From Citrus sinensis (Eukaryota > Streptophyta > Magnoliopsida > Sapindales > Rutaceae): a stretch of DNA of 64,000 nt. Made by a program: the position numbers and the translations under genes. Numbering within the stretch: position 1 is the stretch's first letter; each line of letters opens with the position of its first letter. Shown in pieces: positions 1 to 12,620 of this stretch. Under the pieces are notes generated by a model. It ran no database searches. It was not told the origin of the DNA and saw nothing but the letters and a program-made list of their open reading frames with translations. The stretch is taken from positions 620,001-684,000 of the forward strand of contig NC_068563.1 of NCBI RefSeq assembly GCF_022201045.2, given 5' to 3'.

Positions 1-1427
1 AGAGACTTGCTGGAAGATCCACGGAAAACCAGCAAATTGGAAGGGTTCTCATGAAGGCAGATTCACTCGTACTCCTGCTGCACATGAGGTCGAGTCTGTC
101 CCCTTTAACAAAGAGTAGATGGATCACCTTCTGAAGCTGCTGAAATCTAACTCAGGATCATTAAGTATACCTAATGCTGCCATTGCTCAAGCAGGTAGTA
201 AATTAAATGTTCTCTCTTGTCATTTACCTATTTCTCATACTCCTTGGATTATAGATTCAGGAGCCTCTGATCACATGACAAGTTTTTCTCATTTATTTCA
301 TACTTACACCCCTTGTTCTGGTCATATAAAAGTTCGTATAGCAAATGGTTCATATTCCCCTATAGCTGGCAACGGTTTGATAAATCTATCTAAAACCATA
401 TCTCTTAAAAATGTTCTCCATGTTCTTAAACTTACCTGTAATCTGCTATCAGTTAGTAAATTATCTAGAGACTCTAACTGTCGTGTTATTTTTTTCAAAT
501 ACCACTGTGTCTTTCAGGAACAGAACTCGGGGAAGATGATTGGCAATGCTAAATTGATAGATGGTCTCTACTATTTTGAAGATGAAGAATCTAAGAATAA
601 AGAAGCTCAAGGCTTTAGTAGTATTAGTTCTACTCAAGTTAAGGATCAAATTATGCTTTGGCACTATAGGCTAGGGCATCATAGTTTTCCTTATCTTAAA
701 AAATTATTTCCTAGTTTATTTAAAGGTTTGAATTGTTCTGAATTCCATTGTGAAAACTGCATTTTATCAAAAAGTCATAGAACTATCTATCCTTCAAGGC
801 CTTATCAAGCCTCAAAGCCTTTTTATTTAATCCATAGTGATATTTGGGGTCCTTCAAAAATTAATACTTCTTCAGGGAAAAAATGGTTTGTGACTTTTAT
901 TGATGATCATACTCGCCTATGCTGGGTTTATTTGATGAAGGAAAAATTTGAGGTTCAGAACTTATTTGAAATATTTTACTTGATGATTGAAAACAACTTT
1001 CAAACTAAAATTGGAATTATTCATACCGATAATGGAACTGAATATTTTAAGCAAAATCTTAGAACTTTTTTTGCAGAAAAAGGTATTCACCATCAAACTA
1101 CTTGTGTTGATACACCTCAGCAAAATGGTATTGCTGAGCGTAAAAATAAACACTTACTTGAAGTTTCTCGTGCTATTATGTTTTCTATGAATGTTCCTCA
1201 ATATCTTTGGGGCGAAGCGGTTTTAACTGCATCCTATCTAATTAACAGGATACCCACCTGCGTTCTAAACTACATTACACCACTTGACTGTTTTAAAAAA
1301 TATTTTCCAGAATCACGAATTCACTCTAATCTTCCTCTGAAAATTTTTGGATGTACAGCTTATGTTCATATACCTAATAAAAACCAGTCTAAACTAGATC
1401 CAAGGGCTGAAAAATGTATTTTTATTG

Positions 1428-1917
1428 TGTTGTGGAATTCCTTCAAGATCCACTCTAATTAATCAAATAACCTAAGCTTATAGAACCCAAATGATTCAAG
1501 ATCAACAATCTTTAATTAAGAAAGCTAACCAGATCAAACACAAGAAATAACCAGAGAACAACAAGAAGAAGATGAACCAGAAACAATGAACACAATATAA
1601 CGTGGTTCAGTACCAAAGTAACTACATCCACGACCAAATAAACCCCTCTGGGCTTGAAGCTTTTATTGAACAAAGTGTTTACAATGAGAGTATTGATGAC
1701 AAAGATTAAATCTCTCCTACAGAGAATTTTCTATCTCTCATCCTAGGCTTCTCAAAATCGTGACTTCAACTCTCTGTTGATCAGCCCTGAGCCTATGTAT
1801 ATATAGCTCTGTTGTCTAGCTGTTAGCAGTAACGAATTAACTAACTCTGGCCCCACATATAAGCTGACTCAGCACGCCACTTAGTCACATAACAGAATTA
1901 ACTAATCAGGCTTCACA
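1428..1917 (-). repeat. 3' LTR of the nested Copia element
   Basis: 490-bp direct repeat of 5994-6483, beginning TGTTGTGG and ending CTTCACA on the plus strand. The purine-rich tract expected beside a 3' LTR lies at about 1918-1931 (minus-strand reading AAGGTGGAGATT). Confidence 0.95.
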
Positions 1918-4900
1918 AATCTCCACCTTAGTTGATTCTGTACCAGCTTCACCCAGACCTGGTTTAGATAGTTAATATGCTTGACTTACAAGCTTGTAAC
2001 TCCAATCAAGCTCAGAGAGTTTCTGAACTTGACTGTTGGTATTGGTTTTGTCAGTGCATCTGCTGGATTGACTTCAGTAGAGATCTTTACAACATCCACT
2101 ACCCCTCTTTCAATTTCTTCTCTTATGAAATGTAACCTCACATCTACATGCTTTGTCCTCTCATGGTATTTGGAGTTTTTGCTTAACTGAATTGCACTTG
2201 AGCTGTCACAACAGATTAGAATTGTATCCTGAGTCAACCCCATTTCAGATATAATCCCTCTGATCCACTTAGCTTCTTTAACAGCTTCAGTAAGTGCAAT
2301 GTATTCGGCTTCAGTAGTTGATAAGGCAACAACTGACTGCAATGATGCTTTCCAACTTACAGCTCCTCCACACATGGTGAAAACAAAACCAGTAGTAGAC
2401 CTTCTCTTGTCTAAGTCACCAGTAAAGTCTGAGTCCACATAGCCTATGACTTTACTTATGACTTTGTTATCTCTACTAAACAAAATACCAGAATCAGATG
2501 ATCCATACAGATACCTAAGTATCCACTTAGCAGCACTCCAATGCATTTTTCCTGGGTTCCCCATGAATCTGCTGACTACTCCTACCCCATAAGCAATATC
2601 AGGTCTAGAGCACACCATAGCATACATAATGCTTCCAACCACACTAGAGTAAGGTATTTTCTTCATATACTCAGTCTCTGCATCATCAGATGGCTCTTGC
2701 TGCTTTGACAGCTTGAAGTGAGTGCCTAAAGGGGTGGAAACAGCTTTAGAGGTAACCATGTCAAACTTGCTGAGCACTCTCTTGATGTAACTAGCTTGTG
2801 AAAGAAGTAGAGTCTTAGCAGCTCTATCCCTTTTTACCTGCATTCCTAGAATCTTGCTGGCAGAGCCAAGGTCCTTTATCTCAAATTCAGCCCTTAGTTC
2901 AGTTTTAAGTTTTTCTATTTCTTCTCTGTGCTTGCATGCAATGAGCATGTCATCCACATAGAGAAGCAAATATATCCCATCTCCAGAGGGAAGGAATTTG
3001 CAGTATACACAGCTGTCATATTGACTTCTCAAGTAACCATGAGCAATCATAAATTGGTCAAACCTCAAGTACCACTGCCTGGGGGATTGTTTTAAACCAT
3101 ACAAGCTCTTTTTAAGTAAACATACCATGTCTTCAGACTCCCTTTGTATGAAACCTTCTGGCTGTTCCATATATATCTCTTCTTCAAGATTGCCATGTAG
3201 GAAGGCTGTTTTGATATCCATTTGGTCCAGCTCCAAATCATGGTAAGTTGTTATTGCAAGTAACACTCTTATTGAGCTATACTTCACCACTGGTGAAAAA
3301 ACTTCACTGTAATCCACCCCCTCTCTTTGTGTGAAGCCCTTTGCCACCAGCCTAGCTTTATATCTAGGAGGTTCTCACTTGTAGCTCCATCTTTAAGTTT
3401 GAAGATCCACTTGCATCCAACCAGCTTCCTATCTTCTGGTTTCCTCACCAAAATCCAGGTGTTGTTTTTTTTTAATGAGGATATTTCTTCTTCCATTGCT
3501 GACAGCCACTTTGTTTTATCCCTGCTGTTCATGGCTTGCTTATAGCTGTTGGGCTCTTCCCCAATAACTTCTTCAGCAACATTCAATGCATAGGATATCA
3601 AGTCTGCTATGCCATATTTCTTAGGCAATTTTATAACCCTCATTTCTCTGTCTCTTGCCAGCTGGTAGTTATTCATTTCTGAGGATCTAGATTTGCTGTC
3701 ATAAGATTTAGACTCTTCATCAGTGTCCTTATGATCATCAGTAAGCTCCACTTCCAGATTAGGCTTATGGTTGGCTGGTTGCTCAGAAATTGTCAGTTCA
3801 GTTTCAACCTTTTGCTGCAGCATGGAACCCTCATCAAATACAACATCTCTGCTTACTATAATCCTTGAAGGTTTCCCATCAATGCACCATATTCTGTATC
3901 CCTTAACACCTTCAGGGTAACCAATAAAGATACCCTTAATTGCCCTAGGTTCAAGCTTTCCTTGGTTGATATGAGCATAAGCTGGTGAGCCAAAGATTCT
4001 CAGATTGCTTAGATCAGGAGGTTTTCCAGACCAAACCTCTTGTGGAGTTCTGAAGTTGAGTGCTGATGAGGGACTTCTATTTATCAAGTATGCTGCAGTG
4101 GTGACAGCTTCAGCCCAAAAATGTTTTGAGAGGTTTGCACTAAACAACATACATCTTACTTTTTCCACTAATGTTTTATTCATCCTCTCAGCAAGCCCAT
4201 TTTGCTGGGGTGTGTGTCTAACAGTCCTGTGCCTTGCAATTCCCTTTTCTCTGCAAAACTCATCAAAATCTTTACTACAATACTCCAGCCCATTGTCAGT
4301 CCTTAATCTCTTTATCTTCCTGTCTGTTTGATTTTCAATTAAGGTCAGCCATTCCTTAAACTTCAGCAGAGCTTCACTCTTATGCTTTAAGATATAAACC
4401 CAAACCTTCCTGGTATAGTCATCAATCAGTGTCATGAAGTACCTAGCTCCACCATGTGATGGCACTTGGGATGGACCTCATAAATCTGAATGTATGTAAT
4501 CCATTGAATTCTTGGTTTCTTGCTTTCCAGTCCCAAACCTCTGTCGAGTTGCCTTTCCAAACACACATTTTTCATAGAACTCCAGAGATGAAATCTGACC
4601 AGAACCAATTAGACCTTGTTTGCCTAATTCCCTTAACCCCTTTTCACTCATGTGAGCCAATCTCATGTGCCATAACTTTGTTTTATCACCACTAACAGAG
4701 GCTATAACTCCTGAAGAGGAAGGGGAGCTTATTAGGACATATAACCCATTTCTTCTTATTCCCTTCATTATAACCATGCCATTTTTTGTAACTTGGAGTT
4801 CACCATTCTCTGCCTTAATGCTACAGCCTGACTGGTCAACTGTTCATAAGGATATTAGATTCCTTCTAAGCTCTGGAACATATCTTACATTCTTTAGCTC

Positions 4901-5978
4901 TCTATCTACTCCATCATGCATAGTTATGGTAACAGTTCCAATTCCAGCAACCTTACAGGCCAAGTTATTTCCCAATAAAACCTTACCTGTATCAACTTTC
5001 TCAAAAGTCTTGAAGAGTTGCTTGTTTGGGCTCATGTGGAAGGAGCAACCTGAGTCCAAGATCCATTCTTCAGTGGGTTGTTTTTCTGCAGCTATGAGAA
5101 CATCTGCCCCTTCTGAATCCCCTTCATCTTCTGATGCAATGGCTGCCTTCCCTGATGAATCTTTCTGGATCTTTTCAAGTTTCTTCTTTTCGAAACAATC
5201 CTTTATGTAATGCCCTTCCTTCTGACAGAAATAGCACTTCCTCTTCTTCTTTTTCTTGTCAGCTTTAGCCTTCTGATTGTTACTTTTCTTGTCATGATTC
5301 TTCTTCTTTTCAGGTTTTGATTTGGCCATCAGACCTTCACCAAGGCCCTAATCTTTTCCCTCAGCTCTTTTCTTTAATTCTTTTGATTCTAAAGCATTCT
5401 TCACATCTTTTAATGTAAGGGTCTGTCTCCCATACAGTAATGTGTCAACAAAGTGCTCATATGAATCTGGCAGTGAACTTAACAAGATAAGAGCTCTGTC
5501 TTCATCTTCAAGGTTCACATTAACATTCTCAAGATCCAGGATTAGCTTGTTGAATTCGTCGAGATGGTCTTTCATGGCTGTTCCCTCCTTCATTGAGAAT
5601 GTATACAGCTTCCTTTTCATATAGAGTCTCTTGGCCAAAGACTTCTTCAAGAATAGTTCTTCAAGTTTCGACCAGAGTCCAGATGCAGATTTTTCTTTAG
5701 CAACCTCTCTCAGCACTTCATCAGACAGATGCAAGATTATGGTGCTGTGAGCTTTGTTGTTAATAGACCTTATGTCTCCACCCAAGCTTGAGGAGCCTTC
5801 TGATCTCTCCTTTTTGCCAATCTGATATTCTTCATTATCAAGAGCACTGTCAAGCCCCTGTTGGATCAAGATTGCACGCATCTTGAGACTCCATAGGTAG
5901 AAGTCATTTTCTCCATTAAATTTTTCTACATCGAATCTTGTACTAGCCATTTGTGAACAAGAGCTGAGATCTTTTAAC

Positions 5979-5990
5979 GCTCTGATACCA
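5979..5990 (-). other. Primer-binding site of the nested Copia element (initiator tRNA-Met type)
   Basis: The minus strand reads TGGTATCAGAGC three bases inside the LTR edge. This is the standard plant Copia primer site, complementary to the 3' end of initiator methionine tRNA. Confidence 0.92.
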
Positions 5991-5993
5991 GTT

Positions 5994-6483
5994 TGTTGTG
6001 GAATTCCTTCAAGATCCACTCTAATTAATCAAATAACCTAAGCTTATAGAACCCAAATGATTCAAGATCAACAATCTTTAATCAAGAAAGCTAACCAGAT
6101 CAAACACAAGAAATAACCAGAGAACAACAAGAAGAAGATGAACCAGAAACAATGAACACAATATAACGTGGTTCAGTACCAAAGTAACTACATCCACGAC
6201 CAAATAAACCCCTCTGGGCTTGAAGCTTTTATTGAACAAAGTGTTTACAATGAGAGTATTGATGACAAAGATTAAATCTCTCCTACAGAGAATTTTCTAT
6301 CTCTCATCCTAGGCTTCTCAAAATCGTGACTTCAACTCTCTGTTGATCAGCCCTGAGCCTATGTATATATAGCTCTGTTGTCCAGCTGTTAGCAGTAACG
6401 AATTAACTAACTCTGGCCCCACATATAAGCTGACTCAGCACGCCACTTAGTCACATAACAGAATTAACTAATCAGGCTTCACA
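5994..6483 (-). repeat. 5' LTR of the nested Copia element
   Basis: 490-bp copy of 1428-1917 with about two differences. On the minus strand it contains the GTGGATGTAG and GAACCACGT words common in plant Copia LTRs, and a TATATATA-like core (plus-strand about 6364-6371). Confidence 0.95.
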
Positions 6484-8673
6484 TATTGGTTATGCACCAA
6501 ATAAGAAAGGATATAAGTGTTTTAATCCAAAAACTAGGAAAACTGTTGTTTCTATGGATATAACTTTTCTGGAAAATCAACCTTTTTTTCAAAAAAATTC
6601 TCTTCAGGGGGAGAAAATAAGAGGAGAAGAAAATTTTTGGGATGATATTTCCAATCCCCTGCCTAAAACCCTAGATTGCATTACTATTCCTAATGTTGTT
6701 TTTGAAACTGATGATACCAAGACTATTTTGCCAAACACTGCTGAGACTGTGACAGGGGCAGAAATACTACCTTCTGTTCTCAAGGAACAAGACAAAGAGC
6801 TTCTTACTTATTCAAGGAGGAACCATACAAGGAGTAAGAGACCTACTATTCCTTTAGCACAAGGCCAACCAGACACCCTGAGTGAAGAATCTGAAAGAAA
6901 TACAGGTACTCTAGAAACTTCCTCACATAATCTTGTTCCTAATCCTGATGAAATATCTGAACCTACTGTCAATCCTATGCTTGATGAAAATTCTAATAAC
7001 TATGATGTTCCAATAGCAATCAGAAAAGGAAAACGCTCTTGTACTTCTCATCCTATGTCCAAATATCTATCCTATGGTAAACTCTAAAAAAAACACAATG
7101 CCTTTATATTTGAAATCTCTAACCTGCATGTGCCAAGAAACATTCAAGAAGCACTTAATGATTCTGATTGGAAATCAGCGGTGATGGAAGAGATGAATGC
7201 TCTGAGGAAAAGTGAGACATGGGAAGTTGTTGACCTACCCATGGATAAAAAAACAGTTGGGTGCAAATGGGTGTTTACAGTGAAGTGCAAGGCGGATGGA
7301 AGTATAGAGAGATTTAAAGCCAGACTCGTGGCTAAGGGCTTTACTCAAACACATGGGGTTGATTACCAAGAAACCTTTGCCCCTGTCGCCAAAATAAATT
7401 CCATTCGGGTACTATTATCCTTAGCAGCAAACTATAACTGGCCATTACACCAGTTAGATATCAAGAATGCCTTTCTGAACGGGAATTTAGAAGAAGAAGT
7501 GTTTATGAGTCCACCACTAGGATTTGAGAAGGTGTTCGGTCAAAACAAAGTCTGCAGACTTAAAAAATCCCTATATGGCCTTAAACAATCTCCAAGGGCG
7601 TGGTTTGAACGTTTTGGAAGGGCTGTGAAGAGTTATGGCTACAATCAAAGCCAAGCTGATCATACAATGTTCTATAAACACTCAGAGAGTGGTAATATAT
7701 CAATACTAATTGTCTATGTGGATGATATAATTCTAACAGGTGATGATCCTAAAGAGTTGGCAGATCTTAGGGAGAAAATGGCACGAGATTTTGAGATCAA
7801 GGACTTGGGTGTGCTAAAATACTTCCTTGGTATGGAATTTGCAAGATCGAAGGAACTTTGTAAACCAAAGAAAATACATTCTTGATCTTCTCAAAGAGAC
7901 AGGTTTTCTGGGTTGTAAGGCTGCTGAGACTCCCATTGAAGTCAACTTAAAACTTAATCCTGCTAAAGCTGAAGATGTGATTGATAGGGAGAAATTTCAG
8001 AGACTAGTAGGGAAATTGATCTACTTGTCACATACGCGTCCTGATATAGCTTTCGCTGTAAGCATGATAAGTCAGTTCATGCACTCACCAGGACAGGAAC
8101 ACTTTGATGCAGCCTATAGGATACTAAGGCATCTAAAGGGAACCCCTGGAAAGGGTCTTATGTTCCGGAAACGGGACAACCTTCAAATTGAAGTCTATAC
8201 AGATGCAGATTGGGCTGGTAGCTCAACTGACAGGCGATCAACTTCAGGCTACTGCACCTTTATTGGGGGAAATCTCGTTACATGGCGGAGCAAAAAACAA
8301 AGCGTTGTGGCTCGGAGTAGTGCTGAGGCAGAATTCAGGTCACTCGCACATGGAATTTGCGAGGCAATATGGATAAAGAGACTATTTTCAGATTTAAAGA
8401 TTCCAGTGTCTCTTCCCATAAAGATTTACTATGATAACAAAGCTGCCATCTCTATTGCCCACAATCCAGTTCTACATGATAGAACTAAGCATATTGAGGT
8501 TGATAAGCATTTTATCAAGGAGAAAATTGAAAGTGGGGTAATATGTGTTCCCTATGTACCAACCGCACAACAGATAACAGACATACTCACCAAAGGACTA
8601 CACAAGGGACATTTTGAACTACTAGTCAGCAAGCTAGCTATGGAAGACATCTACAAGCCAGCTTGAGGGGGAG

Positions 8674-8940
8674 TGTTGCAAGATATTAATTCAAACCAGA
8701 GGAAATTGTACCAAAAATAGAGTTATTAGAATTGATCTAATTTCCTAGAATAGCTGCGTGTATAGTTGTCAATTAGCTAGGATACTTTCCTCAATTAGCT
8801 AGGATAGTTTCCTAAATTAGTTCATTGTAAAGCTATATATTTGTACTATTGTATTCTGATCAAAATAGAGAAATACAAGTTATTCAACAATAGTCATCAA
8901 GTATATACATACAAACAAGCTCAATTTTTTTTTTCCAACA
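8674..8940 (+). repeat. 3' LTR of the older Copia element
   Basis: Starts TGTTGCAAG directly after the polypurine stretch TTGAGGGGGAG and ends CCAACA, giving the TGTTG...CAACA inverted ends usual for Copia LTRs (267 bp). The partner LTR is not in the window, so length and age cannot be confirmed. Confidence 0.8.
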
Positions 8941-9088
8941 TACTTATAATCAACTCCCTAATTTACCTATCATAAGTAATTATAATCCTAAAAGTGGGGC
9001 AAGACTTCTACAAAATTTCAATCCTAAGCTATTGATCATTGACCTTAATGTGTACATAATCTTATAACCTTTACTCTGATACCACAAA
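8941..9088 (-). mobile_element. Stub of the internal region of a Gypsy-type element, with primer-binding site
   Basis: 148 bp between the Copia LTR and the long LTR at 9089. CTCTGATACCA at 9074-9084 is the reverse complement of the TGGTATCAGAG primer-binding site and sits four bases from the LTR start, so this is the 5' leader of a minus-strand LTR element. The rest of it lies left of the Copia insertion and outside the window. Confidence 0.65.
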
Positions 9089-11530
9089 TGTAACACCTCA
9101 AATTTTTCCAAGAATTTTAAAAGAAATTTGGAATGCAATCTCTAAGCAATTAAAACTTATTAATAATCCCAAGTGAAAATCAATAATGCCTAAAGTCTAA
9201 ACATAATCTCTAAAAAAATAAATATAACAATAATCCTCCAATATCAAATTTAGCTCTAAAATAATAACCAAAATAGCAAAAATTTATCCATCACAAAAAT
9301 GCCCAAAGCTTTCGGCTAACAAATCATCTTTTCTAAAACCAAAAAGTCCACATCTTTAAAATCACTCTGCAAAAATGTTGGAGACGAGAGGTGAGCCGTC
9401 AACTCAGTAAGCAAATACACGCATAATGTTACTAATAACGATAAATTACATAATAATAATTATTAAGTGCCATGAATTTGAAATCAATAATCATTTTATT
9501 TTCTAATGCATATGTACGGTAAAATTTAAAATCAATTATGTCATAACATAATGACCATTTTCAATAAATAATAATTGATTAATAAAATCTTTCATTTGTT
9601 CAATTTTGCTCATGCCTCATAGCGTCAACTGTACTCCCGGTGACTCGGCCGGTAGTTCAATCAAAGTATTTTACCCCGCAATAATCGTCAATAGGTGCAC
9701 ACAATACAATTAACTGTTAAATCATATCAGTAATGGTAACTAAGGACAATGAGCTAAAACTTTAAAATAATTATCAATTTTTCAATATCAATCATTCAAT
9801 AATTGATCAACAAAATCTCTTATAAGACATTTAATTGGCAAAACTTTACAAATTATTTTTACGGAAGAACAATTTATAGAACATAAGTATTTTAAAGCCC
9901 TTTGTTTTAAAACAATTGAAGAAAGCATTTTAAATAAACTTTAAACCAAAATGTAAATCATTATTATAAACTATAACAACAAAATACTTCAAAACTATAA
10001 ATATGCCAATCCTTATGAACAACATTATTATTTTTTTCATACATAAATTCATACATATATAATAAACGTTATGCATGAATCTACTTACCTCGATCCGAAG
10101 CAACCAATAAAAACCCCAAATACACGAGCTCACTCTTGGCCTATAATTTTCAAGATGAGATTCTTATCAATATCATATTCAAATATGACTTTCATAAGAT
10201 ACGCAACATCCTTAAACCATTAATTCTAACCTAAACAAATCAATTCTCCAAATTACCCTCGACTATTTTATAGGAGCTGATTTCTAACAAGCTATAACTA
10301 TTGTTGGAAAATCAAAATTATTAGAAGCTATTGTAAACATGTTGGCATTCAATATAAATGTTAACAAAATTAATTAGAGTTCATAAACATTTCTGAAAAA
10401 CTAATTTTCCACAAAAACATTAAATTTGTCCAGTGACAAAATAAACAAAGGACTGTTGGTTCAAAAATTCATAATTTTAGTTATATGTGTTAAAAAATAG
10501 TGATTCAAGTTTTGGAAAGTAGTTTTAAAAAATAATTAAAAAATAGTGATTCTAATGAAAAAGTAATTAAAATTAGCTTCAATATCACCCCCTTGAAAAT
10601 CTGGAAAGTAGTTTCCAAGATTGCGGCAGCCCAGCTCTATGACCATTAATGATTTTAATATAAATCCAAAAATTACGAAATTAAATACACAAAAACTAAA
10701 CATGTGGATGTATAGTAATAAAATTTTCCAGAAATTTTCGGAAGTCATTTGGATTACAAAATAAATTATAGAATTGAGGATTGCTGCTGAAAATTGAAAT
10801 TTTCCAGTACTAGTATTCCAACTTTGAAAAATCAGCACAATTAATATGCAATGAGTTTTTGGACAATAAACATATGGATAGAAAGATAAAAATGTTAGTT
10901 TAGTAAGTTATGAAGTTTTATGCATGAGATTTAACGAAAACAGCACTTATATAACATTGAATCTGCACTGTTCACAGTTTTCAGGATAATGTACACAAAA
11001 CCATTCAATTAATAACCTAGAATCACACATAAAATAGAAATTCAAAAGATTATAAATACTTACCTCTCTAACAAGAATTTCACTCCAGACTACACCTTTG
11101 AAACTTGAAGCTTTTGCTCAAACACTTCTTGAAAAATTTTAAATGCAAATGAGATACAACATCAAGGCACACACGCAAGCCACACACAAAGAAAATAAAA
11201 ATACAACCAAACTTAATCATTTAGCATAATTACTCTACCCCAATATCTCCATTTACCAAACATTAATCATTCAACATCATTACTTCACTTCACCAATTTC
11301 TCCACTTACCAAACATTAATCATTCAACATAATCATTACTCCACTCCACCAATTTCTCCACTTACCAAACATTAATCATTCAACATAATTACTAACATAA
11401 AATAATATATTCTATATAAAAAATCAAAATCCAAAAGGCACTTTAATCATTCACTTACATATAATAAGTATAAAATACTCTATTATGAAACACATACATG
11501 AAATAAATGAAACAAATTTTAGGCTTTACA
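9089..11530 (-). repeat. Long LTR (about 2.4 kb) of a Tekay/Del-like Gypsy element
   Basis: AT-rich, non-coding sequence from TGTAACACCTC to GGCTTTACA with an adjacent primer-binding site, so it reads as the 5' LTR of a minus-strand element. On the minus strand it contains short splice-donor-like AGGTAAGTA words and a TTACTGAGT motif that recur in the related repeats at 29583-32092 and 46379-48567. LTRs of 2-5 kb starting TGTAAC are typical of the Tekay/Del chromovirus lineage; the lineage call is inference because no pol is present here. Confidence 0.6.
11216..11395. repeat. Short tandem repeat, about 3 copies of a 53-56 bp unit
   Basis: The words CCACTTACCAAACATTAATC and ATTCAACAT recur at spacings of about 53 and 56 bp (11256, 11309, 11365). 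It lies within the long LTR near its minus-strand start. Confidence 0.8.
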
Positions 11531-12242
11531 ATGTACCTACGAAATGGGGACAAACCATGTGTGATCTGTTTAAACAGAATAATTCTGTGGCCCAAAGTAG
11601 TCTTCCTATGGATTAGGTTCTGATATCTTGGCATAAATCAGATTACTCACACTCAAGCGTGTCAGTCAGTTAATATCATATTTTTGGTTTGTCCCTAAAA
11701 CAATAACAATTCCTTATTTGTCCATATTAGTGGAATTCTATTTGCATTTTCTTTATGTGCTTCCGAAAGTCTATCAAATAACATGGAATGTTCTTTCAAG
11801 TGTAGATGACTGTGGGATAACTGCTGCGGTGCTATAACGCCATAGCATGATCAGATTTTTTGGATAATTTCAATGAAATTTGGTTGTACATTACCTTTTT
11901 GTGATTGAAATGGAATGCTACAGCCCAATATATGAAATTACATGTGACAGCTTACAAAATTTTTGTGTTAATGACTATGTTGATTTGCTTTTACTGATAT
12001 ACTGATATATAACTAATGACACTTGCAACATCGGATCAGATAAACAGCTGGCTTGAAAAATTTGATGCCATGGAAATGATTATGATCTGATCCACAATGC
12101 AGAAGGAGAACATGAAACAGGAAAGAATTTTTCTGTATTTCAGTTTATATCAAGCTACAATTTTTATTATACACTTACAAAATCAAGGTAGCGATATGCT
12201 TCAGAGGCCATGAATTAGAAATTGCTCATTGGTTTGTTCTAT
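11531..12242. other. Intergenic, downstream of SAUR-1
   Basis: No gene seen. The text near 11535-11640 (dinucleotide-poor, with CTGTGGCCCAAAGTAG and CTTGGCATAAATCAG) resembles the SAUR downstream flank at 14240-14330, so part of this is a decayed copy of a SAUR block. The end nearest 12242 is the 3' untranslated region of SAUR-1. Confidence 0.5.
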
Positions 12243-12620
12243 CTATGAAAATGATGCACAATGACTACCAGCTATCAATGTGAGAAGAGGTCTCTCTGCA
12301 TCTTCATTCACATTGTGACTGATCAAAGTGACTACATACTCCATGAAGGCAGTATCACAAAGAACTGTGAGAGGACCATTGGTTGGCAGTCCAAACTCTT
12401 CTGCTAATTCCATTAGTGCTTGAACAACATTGTTGCTAAGATACACCAATGGAAGCACAAATCGTTTATGATCAACAGTGTACACGACAAAGTGGCCTTT
12501 AACGTAACATTTTTCTGCATCATCACCCTTAAATATCGTGGACATGATTCTTTTTTGCCTTATTGCTGCTAGTTTTTGCCACTTTCTTGCCAGTTTGATC
12601 AGCTTCTTAGTACTGATCAT
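12243..12620 (-). CDS. SAUR: SAUR-1, small auxin-up RNA protein (125 aa)
   Basis: Intronless SAUR family gene. The protein starts MISTKKLIKLARKWQKLA, the amphipathic N-terminus typical of the SAUR61-68/X15-like group. It then has the SAUR core from KGHFVVYTVD through EEFGLPTNGPLTVLCD and a MEYVVTLI helix. SAUR proteins in this group are plasma-membrane-linked growth effectors that bind and inhibit PP2C.D phosphatases, releasing H+-ATPase activity and cell expansion; this is family knowledge. It is shorter than the others in the spacer between the basic N-terminus and the core, and has LCD where the cluster has LPCD, so it is the most divergent member. No clear TATA box was found at the position used by the other copies. 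Confidence 0.9.
   Translation of the reverse strand: MISTKKLIKLARKWQKLAAIRQKRIMSTIFKGDDAEKCYVKGHFVVYTVDHKRFVLPLVYLSNNVVQALMELAEEFGLPTNGPLTVLCDTAFMEYVVTLISHNVNEDAERPLLTLIAGSHCASFS

Larger units (their letters stand above)
1428..6483 (-). mobile_element. Young Tork/Tnt1-like Copia retrotransposon nested in the older Copia element
   Basis: Element of 5056 bp bounded by two 490-bp LTRs (1428-1917 and 5994-6483) that differ at only about two positions, so the insertion is recent. A 5-bp target-site duplication, TATTG, flanks it at 1423-1427 and 6484-6488. Read on the minus strand: LTR, primer-binding site (5979-5990), gag (about 5.4-6.0 kb), CCHC zinc knuckle and protease (about 4.9-5.3 kb), integrase (about 3.9-4.7 kb), reverse transcriptase with YVDDM (about 2.6-3.3 kb), RNase H (about 2.0-2.5 kb), polypurine tract beside 1918, and LTR. 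All expected parts are present in order, with a few breaks in the coding region. The Tork/Tnt1 assignment is by resemblance of the pol protein. Confidence 0.95.
1..8940 (+). mobile_element. Older Copia LTR retrotransposon, cut by the window start and host to a nested Copia insertion
   Basis: Fossil Ty1/Copia element on the plus strand. Parts in order: protease motif DSGASDHM and GAG-pre-integrase region (about 0.2-0.8 kb), integrase core (about 0.8-1.4 kb), a second Copia element inserted within the integrase region (1428-6483), reverse transcriptase (about 7.1-7.9 kb, with YVDDI), RNase H with the ADWAGS-type motif (about 8.1-8.6 kb), a purine-rich tract just before 8674, and one LTR (8674-8940). 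The 5' LTR and most of gag lie outside the window. Broken: the nested insertion plus a couple of smaller breaks. The order and motifs are seen directly; the family call rests on established Copia gene order. Confidence 0.93.

Noticed and set aside
9074-9084. Part of a methionine tRNA gene
   Set aside because: Only the 3'-end complement is present, next to an LTR edge; it is a primer-binding site.
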